Assembly: GCA_910586005.1 (NCBI GenBank)
Contig: CAJUHG010000067.1
Location: forward strand, 1 to 15,442
Direction: 5' to 3'
Source of the DNA: an uncultured Lachnospiraceae bacterium
Lineage (GTDB): Bacteria; Bacillota; Clostridia; Lachnospirales; Lachnospiraceae
DNA: 15,442 nucleotides
A model generated the notes under the pieces. It did not search any database, was not told the DNA's origin, and saw only the letters and a program-made list of their open reading frames with translations. This document shows, in pieces, positions 1 to 6,030 of the stretch. The position numbers and the translations under genes are program-made. Each line of letters begins with the position of its first letter. Position 1 is the stretch's first letter.

Positions 1-248
1 GCGGTCTTGGTTTTAGAGGTTCAAGGAAATCTACTCCATATGCTGCACAGATGGCGGCAGAAACAGCAACAAAAGCAGCTCTGATACATGGTTTAAAAAC
101 AGTAGATGTTATGGTAAAAGGACCTGGTTCTGGAAGAGAAGCTGCGATTCGTGCACTTCAGGCATGTGGTCTTGAAGTAACAAGTATTAAAGATGTTACT
201 CCAGTACCTCATAATGGATGTCGTCCACCAAAACGTAGAAGAGTCTAA
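1..248 (+). CDS. rpsK: 30S ribosomal protein S11, 3' part only
   Basis: This is the C-terminal 81 residues of ribosomal protein S11; the 5' part lies before the window and the reading frame is open from base 3. S11 sits on the platform of the 30S subunit and contacts 16S rRNA near the mRNA exit. Visible family hallmarks are GFRGSRKSTPYAAQ at the start of the visible part, the PGSGRE motif, and the C-terminal DVTPVPHNGCRPPKRRRV tail, which is nearly invariant in bacteria. The gene ends in TAA 20 nt before rpsD, so the two are surely cotranscribed, as in the alpha operon of Firmicutes. An internal ATG at 51 is not the start, because coding similarity continues upstream of it. Identification is certain. 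Confidence 0.97.
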   Translation, partial: GLGFRGSRKSTPYAAQMAAETATKAALIHGLKTVDVMVKGPGSGREAAIRALQACGLEVTSIKDVTPVPHNGCRPPKRRRV

Positions 249-268
249 TTTAGGAGGTATAGGTTAAG

Positions 269-862
269 ATGGCAATAAATAGAGTTCCAGTTCTTAAGAG
301 ATGCAGATCCCTTGGTTTAGATCCAATTTATTTGGGAATAGATAAGAAGTCTAATAGACAGTTAAAAAGAGCAAATAGAAAAATATCTGAATATGGACTT
401 CAATTAAGAGAAAAACAGAAAGCAAAATTTATCTATGGTGTATTAGAAAAACCTTTCCATAACTACTATCTAAAGGCAGATAGAATGAAAGGAATGACAG
501 GTGAAAACCTGATGATTATTCTAGAGACTAGATTAGATAATGTGGTATATCGTTTGGGAATGGCAAGAACTAGAAAAGAAGCAAGACAGATTGTAGATCA
601 TAAACATATATTAGTAAATGGGAAACAAGTGAATATTCCTTCTTATTTAGTAAAAGCTGGAGATACAATTGAAATTAAAGAAAAATGCAAAAGTTCTCAG
701 AGATACAAAGCTATCCTTGAAGTAACTGCTGGAAGATTAGTACCTGAATGGTTAGAAGCTGATCAAGAAAATTTAAAAGGTACTGTAAAGGAATTACCAA
801 ATAGAGAGGTAATTGATGTTCCAGTTGATGAAATGCTTATCGTCGAATTATATTCTAAATAA
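269..862 (+). CDS. rpsD: 30S ribosomal protein S4
   Basis: S4 is a primary 16S rRNA-binding protein that nucleates 30S assembly and lines the mRNA entry tunnel. The 197-residue length is usual. The S4 RNA-binding fold covers about residues 87-150 (TRLDNVVYRLGMARTRKEAR, then ILVNGKQVNIPSYLVKAGD). The N-terminus has only one cysteine (RCRSLGLDP), not the four-cysteine zinc site of the other S4 lineage, so this is the zinc-independent (C-minus) type. The start at 269 is supported by AGGAGG at 252-257, 11 nt upstream. The gene lies between rpsK and rpoA, 41 nt before rpoA. In Bacillus, rpsD is a separate autoregulated gene; here it is inside the alpha operon, as is common in Clostridia. Identification is certain. 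Confidence 0.98.
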   Translation: MAINRVPVLKRCRSLGLDPIYLGIDKKSNRQLKRANRKISEYGLQLREKQKAKFIYGVLEKPFHNYYLKADRMKGMTGENLMIILETRLDNVVYRLGMARTRKEARQIVDHKHILVNGKQVNIPSYLVKAGDTIEIKEKCKSSQRYKAILEVTAGRLVPEWLEADQENLKGTVKELPNREVIDVPVDEMLIVELYSK

Positions 863-903
863 TAATTAACAAGCAACGATACCCGAAAAGGAGGGACTTT
901 GTA

Positions 904-1863
904 GTGTTCGATTTTGAAAAACCGAAAATTGAAATTTCTCAAATTTCAGAAGACAAAAAATACGGCAGATTTGTTGTAGAGCCTCTGGAACGGGGCTATG
1001 GTACTACACTCGGCAACTCTTTGCGGAGGATTATGCTTTCTTCCCTGCCGGGCGCAGCAGTCAGTCAGGTAAAAATCGAAAGTGTTTTGCATGAATTCAG
1101 TTCCATCCCCGGTGTAAAGGAAGATGTGACTGAGATTATTATGAACATCAAGAATCTGGCATTAAAAAACACCAGCCCAACAAACGAGTCTAAAGTTGCT
1201 TACATTGAATTTGAAGGCGAAGGCGTAGTTACAGCAGCAGATATTCAAGTTGATCCAGATATTCAGGTGCTAAATCCAGAGTTAGTAATTGCCCATTTAA
1301 ATGGTGGTGTAGATTCTAGACTGTATATGGAATTAACGATTACAAAGGGAAGAGGATATGTAAGTTCTGATAAGAATAAAAGTGAAGATGTACCCATTGG
1401 AGTAATTGCAATTGATTCCATTTATACCCCAGTAGAACGTGTAAATCTTACCATAGAGAATACGCGTGTGGGACAAATTACTGACTATGATAAACTTACT
1501 TTGGATGTGTATACAAATGGTACTTTAGAACCAGATGAAGCAGTCAGTTTGGCAGCAAAAGTCTTAAGTGAGCATTTAAATCTTTTTATTGATTTATCTG
1601 AAAATGCAAGAACAGCAGAAGTTATGATTGAGAAAGAAGATAATGCAAAAGAAAAAGTTCTTGAAATGAATATTGATGAACTCGAGTTATCTGTTCGTTC
1701 TTATAACTGCTTAAAGAGAGCAGGTATCAATACAGTAGAAGAATTGACAAATAGAACACCAGAAGATATGATGAAAGTTCGTAACCTTGGACGTAAATCT
1801 TTAGAAGAAGTATTAGCCAAGCTGAAAGAGCTAGGCTTACAATTAAATCCAGGGGAAGAATAG
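904..1863 (+). CDS. rpoA: RNA polymerase alpha subunit
   Basis: This is the alpha subunit of RNA polymerase. It dimerises to start core assembly, and its C-terminal domain binds UP elements and activators. The start is GTG at 904, set by AAGGAGG at 888-894 (9 nt spacing) and by the family-typical N-terminus MFDFEKPKIEI. The N-terminal assembly domain covers about residues 1-230, with GTTLGNSLRRIMLSSLPG near residues 33-50. The C-terminal domain is at about 252-315. Its DNA-contacting residues are all present: R265 and N268 in SVRSYNCLK, and N294, G296 and S299 in NLGRKS, with numbering that coincides with E. coli. The first 200 or so bases are clearly GC-richer, with codons such as CTG, CGG and CCG, than the remainder, which favours TTA and AGA. 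Length (319 aa) is usual and identification is certain. Confidence 0.98.
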   Translation: MFDFEKPKIEISQISEDKKYGRFVVEPLERGYGTTLGNSLRRIMLSSLPGAAVSQVKIESVLHEFSSIPGVKEDVTEIIMNIKNLALKNTSPTNESKVAYIEFEGEGVVTAADIQVDPDIQVLNPELVIAHLNGGVDSRLYMELTITKGRGYVSSDKNKSEDVPIGVIAIDSIYTPVERVNLTIENTRVGQITDYDKLTLDVYTNGTLEPDEAVSLAAKVLSEHLNLFIDLSENARTAEVMIEKEDNAKEKVLEMNIDELELSVRSYNCLKRAGINTVEELTNRTPEDMMKVRNLGRKSLEEVLAKLKELGLQLNPGEE

Positions 1864-1906
1864 AAGATGAAATGGATAAATTGTTTGTTCAAGTAATATA
1901 AGAAAG

Positions 1907-1992
1907 ACAGGGTTTATAAGACCAAAAGGCGAAGCCCTGTTAGTATAATCATAATATTCGATAAGTAAGACCAAAGGGCGTTGTCGGGTATT
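1907..1992 (+). promoter_or_regulatory. Tandem hairpins with matching loops in the rpoA-rplQ gap
   Basis: Two hairpins follow each other in the leader of rplQ. Stem 1 pairs ACAGGGTTT (1907-1915) with AAGCCCTGT (1932-1940). Stem 2 pairs AATATTCGATAA (1953-1964) with TTGTCGGGTATT (1981-1992), including G-U pairs. The stems are unrelated in sequence, but the loops nearly match: TAAGACCAAAAGGCG (1917-1931) and TAAGACCAAAGGGCG (1966-1980). The second stem ends 8 nt before the rplQ Shine-Dalgarno GGAGG (2001-2005). Same loop on different stems suggests a bound protein or RNA contact. A ribosomal protein leader controlling L17 is the natural guess, but the ligand is unknown and no Rfam comparison was possible. 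Confidence 0.5.
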
Positions 1993-2014
1993 CCGCAAAT
2001 GGAGGATTATTGAA

Positions 2015-2551
2015 ATGGCAAAATATAGAAAATTAGGAAGAACTTCTGATCAAAGAAAAGCTTTAATTAGAAATCAAGTAACAGCTTTGTTGTATAATGG
2101 TAAAATTGTTACTACAGAAGCGAAAGCGAAAGAAATCAGAAAAGTTGCAGAAGGATTAATTGCTTTAGCTGTAAAAGAAAAGGATAACTTTGAAGAAGTT
2201 ACTGTAACAGCTAAGGTTGCGCGTAAAGATAGTAATGGGAAAAGAGTAAAAGAAGTTGTAGATGGTAAGAAAGTTACAGTATATGATGAAGTAGAAAAGA
2301 AGATTAAAAAAGATCTTCCTTCTCGTTTACATGCAAGACGTCAGATGAACAAAGTATTATATTCTGTAAAGTCTGTACCAACAGAAAATGCAGGAAAGAA
2401 GAGAAATACCAAAAAAATTGATGTTGCTGCCAAATTATTTGATGAAATTGCTCCAAAATATGTAGATCGAAATGGTGGATATACCAGAATTGTAAAAATT
2501 GGTCAGCGAAAAGGTGATGGCGCTTTAGAAGTCCTGCTTGAATTAGTATAA
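2015..2551 (+). CDS. rplQ: 50S ribosomal protein L17, long form
   Basis: L17 is a 23S rRNA-binding protein near the peptide exit tunnel. The N-terminus (MAKYRKLGRTSDQRKALIRN), the LHARRQ motif at residues 105-110 and the C-terminal GGYTRIVKIGQRKGDGA identify it without doubt. At 178 residues it is much longer than the Bacillus protein (about 120). The extra length is mostly one lysine- and valine-rich insertion at about residues 56-103, between the ITLA-like helix and LHARRQ. I believe such an insertion recurs in Lachnospiraceae, but could not check. GGAGG at 2001-2005 gives 9 nt spacing to the ATG. It is the last gene of the alpha operon and is followed by a strong terminator. Confidence 0.97.
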   Translation: MAKYRKLGRTSDQRKALIRNQVTALLYNGKIVTTEAKAKEIRKVAEGLIALAVKEKDNFEEVTVTAKVARKDSNGKRVKEVVDGKKVTVYDEVEKKIKKDLPSRLHARRQMNKVLYSVKSVPTENAGKKRNTKKIDVAAKLFDEIAPKYVDRNGGYTRIVKIGQRKGDGALEVLLELV

Positions 2552-2578
2552 GAACCGGAAAGTTACAATATTAAGTGT

Positions 2579-2600
2579 ATCATCTAGGATATCCTATGAT
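2579..2600 (+). other. Short hairpin 3' of rplQ
   Basis: A perfect 12-base palindrome, TAGGATATCCTA, lies within ATCA...TGAT arms about 30 nt after the rplQ stop and before the terminator. It can fold as a hairpin with an ATAT loop and a 2-nt bulge. It has no U tract, so it is not itself a terminator. Rfam describes an L17 downstream element in the rplQ 3' UTR of other Firmicutes; whether this is related could not be tested. Confidence 0.35.
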
Positions 2601-2631
2601 GTAGAGTAGGTTATTTGATAAGAGATGAATG

Positions 2632-2686
2632 AATAAGACCACTAGAAAGAATATTTGAAATGTATTCTTTCTAGTGGTTATTTTTT
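2632..2686 (+). terminator. Rho-independent terminator of the alpha operon
   Basis: A perfect 16-bp stem pairs ACCACTAGAAAGAATA (2638-2653) with TATTCTTTCTAGTGGT (2663-2678). The loop has 9 nt, and the tail TTATTTTTT (2678-2686) follows. This is a textbook intrinsic terminator placed 80 nt after the rplQ stop, and it closes the ribosomal protein operon. Confidence 0.93.
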
Positions 2687-2860
2687 GTGGAAATGTGACG
2701 ATGTTATTAATAGAAAAGGGAAAGGATTTCCAAAATCCAATATGCTACAACAAGTGGAGGGAATATTGGATAAGCGCGATATTTATCAAATAATAGAAAA
2801 TTATTCAAAGTATTGGCAGGTTAGGTTCGCGTGTAAATAAAGTTTCAGGGAGGGAACAAA
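2687..2860 (+). other. Intergenic stretch before the coiled-coil gene
   Basis: This spacer lies between the alpha operon terminator and the next gene. A possible promoter reads TTGGAT (2766-2771), 17 nt, AATAAT (2789-2794); it is weak on the -10 side. AGGGAGGG at 2847-2854 is the ribosome binding site of the following gene. A reading frame of 61 codons starting with TTG at 2655 begins inside the terminator loop and has no binding site, so I do not regard it as a gene. Confidence 0.4.
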
Positions 2861-3718
2861 ATGCAAGTGACTAGTTATAATACAAGTGGAGTTTCTACGG
2901 TTGGTATGCAAGGAAGCGTATCTACCAATAGTACTAGACGCACATCTCCTACACGAAAAAAAAATGATAAAGTAAAAAAGAAAAAAGTAAAGTATAATCC
3001 TCGTGAAATACGAGCAGCTCTTATGTATGCTCATAAGTCTCAAAGCGCAGGACAGGTTCTTTGTCAAGCAAAATCAAAGCTTACTAATCTCCTGAAATGT
3101 AAGGGAACTGGACAATATAATGAATCAGAACTTAATAGTGCGATTCTTCATGCAAAAAGGATGGTTCGATGTGCTCAAATGAAAACGCGTAATTTGAAAC
3201 AAGAAGAACAACTCCAAAAAAGATATGATAAAGAACAAGCAATAGATGAAAAACAACATAAAAATAATATGAAACTTCGGGCCAAACAAAAAGAAGAAAA
3301 TCTTAAAATAAAAGAAAAGAATGAAAAAATACAAAAGGTTCAAAAGCAGAAAAGGCATGTACAAGAGTTAATGCAAAAACGCCGCATGCATAGGATTTCT
3401 GAGAGAGGAAAAATGGATGAGGCAGATTTAGAATATAAAAAAAATATGGATCGTTCTGCTAGAGGTGATGAGTTCGTTAGTGAATATGAAATACCTTTTA
3501 TTCCTGTAGAAGGTGTAGAATTAGAATTGAGTGAGGGTGGTCTTGAATTAACAGAAGAGCAAATAGAACAACAGATAGAGCGGATGATGGCAGTAGAACT
3601 TTCTACAGGAAGTGGAACATCAGATATTGGTGGAGGCATAAGTACAGCAACTACTAGTGGGATATCTATGTCAGGAGGAGATGTTCCTGTGATAGATATA
3701 ACCATTGGAGGAATATAA
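2861..3718 (+). CDS. Unrecognised charged coiled-coil protein
   Basis: I do not recognise a named family. The 285-residue product has no signal peptide or membrane segment and is probably cytoplasmic. Residues 1-35 are Ser/Thr-rich, followed by a lysine cluster at 32-44. Residues 44-115 form a compact, probably folded part (YNPREIRAALMYAHKS, KGTGQYNESELNSAILHAKRMVRCA) with cysteines at 68, 80 and 104. Residues 108-200 are very rich in K, E and Q and look like a long coiled coil. Residues 204-245 are acidic (FIPVEGVELELSEGG, then EEQIEQQIERMM). The tail 248-285 is a flexible Gly/Ser/Thr segment ending IDITIGGI. The start has AGGGAGGG 6 nt upstream. It is monocistronic and converges on the kinase gene. 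The charge segregation suggests a scaffold or nucleic-acid-binding role, which is only a guess. Confidence 0.85.
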   Translation: MQVTSYNTSGVSTVGMQGSVSTNSTRRTSPTRKKNDKVKKKKVKYNPREIRAALMYAHKSQSAGQVLCQAKSKLTNLLKCKGTGQYNESELNSAILHAKRMVRCAQMKTRNLKQEEQLQKRYDKEQAIDEKQHKNNMKLRAKQKEENLKIKEKNEKIQKVQKQKRHVQELMQKRRMHRISERGKMDEADLEYKKNMDRSARGDEFVSEYEIPFIPVEGVELELSEGGLELTEEQIEQQIERMMAVELSTGSGTSDIGGGISTATTSGISMSGGDVPVIDITIGGI

Positions 3719-3732
3719 CAAAGACTTTAATT

Positions 3733-3765
3733 TTGAGAAAGTCAAGGATAAAAAGACTTTCTCAA
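3733..3765. terminator. Inverted repeat between convergent genes
   Basis: An 11-bp perfect stem pairs TTGAGAAAGTC (3733-3743) with GACTTTCTCAA (3755-3765) around an 11-nt loop. It lies 15 nt after the coiled-coil gene stop and about 75 nt beyond the kinase stop on the other strand. Neither side has a good U tract directly after the stem, so efficiency is uncertain. The position between two converging genes makes a shared terminator the best reading. Confidence 0.5.
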
Positions 3766-3839
3766 GATTAAAAACCTAAAAGAAAAGAATTTTTTAAACA
3801 AAAAATAACAAAGGCTTTTTTTATAAGAAAAGATATAAG

Positions 3840-5255
3840 CTAAAGGCTTTTATCTTGTGTTAAAGGAAGCGTAAATATAAATTCTGTTCCTACTCCTTCT
3901 GTGCTAATAACATTAATATTTTCATTATGAACAGAAATAATATCTTTTACAATAGCAAGTCCAAGCCCAGTTCCACGTTTGTCTTTTCCACGAGACAAGT
4001 CTGTTTTGTAAAAACGTTCCCATATTTTCTTTATACTATCTTTAGGAATTCCAATCCCAGTATCTTTGATAGAGATAAATACTTTTTCATTTTTTTCTGT
4101 TGTTTCTATGATAATACTAGAATCTGGATGACTAAATTTTATAGCATTGTCAATAAGGTTGTAAAGAACCTGTTGAATTTTACTCATATCTGCATATACA
4201 AAAGAAGTTTGTCCTGTTAGAATTAATTCAAAGGAAATTTTCTTTTTCTTACAAACACCTTCAAAAGATTGCGCAACCATTTTTATTGTATTATTGATGT
4301 CAAAGCTGCTGATATCGAGCATAGTACCTTTCACTCCATATTTATTTAGCTCTAACATACTTTGTGTTAATTTATTTAAACGCTCTGTTTCAAAGAGAAT
4401 AATATTTAAATATTTATCTTGCATTTCATAAGGAATGGTACCATCCATAATGGCTTCAATATATCCTTTAATAGAAGTTAATGGAGAGCGAAAATCATGA
4501 GATACATTTGCAATAAATTTTCGCTGGTCTTCTTCTAAGGTAGAGAGTTCTGTTGACATATAATTTAAGGATGCTGCTAAATATCCAATTTCATCATTTG
4601 TATGAATATTAATTTGTGTATCAAAATTTCCCTCTGTATAGTTTTGAGCGGCATAGGTAATTTTTCTAATTGGTATATAAACAGTATAAGTAAATAGTCC
4701 TAAAACCACAAAAGCACAGAGAAAAATAATAGCAAGAGTCATATAAGAGATATTTAAAATTCCATCTTTCAGAGCTATTAAATCACTGATAGGTTTATGA
4801 ATCAACACATATGCCTGTACTTTATAATTTATAGTAATTGGAGAAAAAACAGATAAATGTTCCTCTTGAAAGGTACCAAAAAAATGCCCTGTCTGACTAT
4901 AACTTGTGCCAAAAGCAGTAATGTCAAATTGTTCTATTTTTCCAGATGGAGCTGATTCTTCCCGAGAATTAATTAGGATATGTCCATTTTTATCAATTAC
5001 CCAAATATCAATATCTAAATAAGTAGCAATTGCAGTAAATTGTGAGGTTACATCTTCTAGTGTCATAGTACCTCGGTAGTAATTGGCAGCATAACTAGAA
5101 GCAATCAAATTAGATTCGCGGTATAAATTTGAGGCAGTGTCTTTTTTTATGTAATTAAATACTAAGTTTGAGGTAAATGTAGCAATGGTAATAAAGCCTA
5201 GAATACCAAATACTACATATCCAAGTAATAGTTTTAAATAGAGTGTACGTTTCAC
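3840..5255 (-). CDS. Sensor histidine kinase of a two-component system
   Basis: This membrane kinase autophosphorylates on a histidine and passes the phosphate to the response regulator encoded just upstream. It has 471 residues: TM1 at about 8-30, an extracytoplasmic sensor region at about 31-168 (PAS/Cache-like by size; ligand unknown), TM2 at about 169-193, and HAMP at about 194-245. The H box is FIANVSHDFRSPLTSIKGY with H253. The N box is NLIDNAIKFS (N370), G1 is DTGIGIP (398-404), the F box is WERFYK, and G2 is GTGLGLA (428-434); all are intact, so it should be active. The start is GTG at 5255 within TAGTG, overlapping the regulator stop by 1 nt, with GAGGTG just upstream; this implies translational coupling. 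The signal and target genes are not evident from the sequence. Confidence 0.93.
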   Translation of the reverse strand: MKRTLYLKLLLGYVVFGILGFITIATFTSNLVFNYIKKDTASNLYRESNLIASSYAANYYRGTMTLEDVTSQFTAIATYLDIDIWVIDKNGHILINSREESAPSGKIEQFDITAFGTSYSQTGHFFGTFQEEHLSVFSPITINYKVQAYVLIHKPISDLIALKDGILNISYMTLAIIFLCAFVVLGLFTYTVYIPIRKITYAAQNYTEGNFDTQINIHTNDEIGYLAASLNYMSTELSTLEEDQRKFIANVSHDFRSPLTSIKGYIEAIMDGTIPYEMQDKYLNIILFETERLNKLTQSMLELNKYGVKGTMLDISSFDINNTIKMVAQSFEGVCKKKKISFELILTGQTSFVYADMSKIQQVLYNLIDNAIKFSHPDSSIIIETTEKNEKVFISIKDTGIGIPKDSIKKIWERFYKTDLSRGKDKRGTGLGLAIVKDIISVHNENINVISTEGVGTEFIFTLPLTQDKSL

Positions 5256-5953
5256 TATTTCACCTCAAATTTATAGCCAATACCCCAGACTGTTGCAAGG
5301 CTCCAAGAAGTATGGTCTTTGATTTTTTCACGCAGGCGTTTTACATGAACATCTACTGTGCGGGTATCACCAATATATTCATATCCCCAAATATGATCTA
5401 ACAATTGCTCTCTGGTAAATACTTGATTGGGTGAGGAAGCTAAAAAATATAAAAGTTCTAATTCCTTTGGTGGCATATCTAAAGGTTTTCCATAATAGAG
5501 TACAGAATAGTTGGTTTGATTGATAATAAGGTTTGGATATTCTACACATTTAATATCAGAAGCAGAGGTTTCTGGTTTGGAAGGCTGATAACGTCTGAGA
5601 ACCGCTTTTACCCTTGCAACTAATTCCTTAGAATCAAAAGGCTTCATAATATAATCATCTGCACCAAGTTCTAAGCCAAGTACTTTATCAAAAATTTCTC
5701 CCTTTGCAGAGAGCATTATAATAGGTACGTTGGATTTTGTACGTACCTCTCGACACACCTGATAACCATCTATACCAGGAAGCATTAAATCCAGCAGAAT
5801 TAGGTTGGGCTGGTATTGTTCATATGCAGTAATGGCTTCTGTTCCATCATGAACCATATGTGTATCATAGCACTCTTTTGTTAAATAAAGGGAAATCAGT
5901 TCTGCAATATTAACATCATCATCTACGATGAGAATTTTTTGTTTTGTTGTCAT
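5255..5953 (-). CDS. OmpR/PhoB-family response regulator
   Basis: This is a DNA-binding transcriptional regulator controlled by the overlapping histidine kinase. The receiver domain covers about residues 5-120, with acidic pocket D11/D12, phosphoacceptor D55 in ILLDLMLPG, switch S82 and lysine K104 in MKPF. The C-terminal winged helix, about 130-230, contains PPKELELLYFL, FTREQLLDHIWGYEY and the recognition region TRTVDVHVKRLREKI. The length of 232 is standard. AAGGAGG at 5960-5966 supports the start. mutS2 ends 77 nt upstream on the same strand and I see no terminator between them, so readthrough from mutS2 is possible. No strong promoter was found in the gap. The target regulon cannot be told from this window. 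Confidence 0.95.
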   Translation of the reverse strand: MTTKQKILIVDDDVNIAELISLYLTKECYDTHMVHDGTEAITAYEQYQPNLILLDLMLPGIDGYQVCREVRTKSNVPIIMLSAKGEIFDKVLGLELGADDYIMKPFDSKELVARVKAVLRRYQPSKPETSASDIKCVEYPNLIINQTNYSVLYYGKPLDMPPKELELLYFLASSPNQVFTREQLLDHIWGYEYIGDTRTVDVHVKRLREKIKDHTSWSLATVWGIGYKFEVK

Positions 5954-6030
5954 AAGAAGCCTCCTTTAGGAAAATAATATTACAATCTTTGATATCTGAT
6001 AGTATGATGGTTATGAGAAATTCCCTTGAT

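Noticed and set aside
2655..2840. 61-codon frame beginning with TTG
   Set aside because: It starts inside the loop of the strong terminator, has no ribosome binding site and no recognisable protein features.
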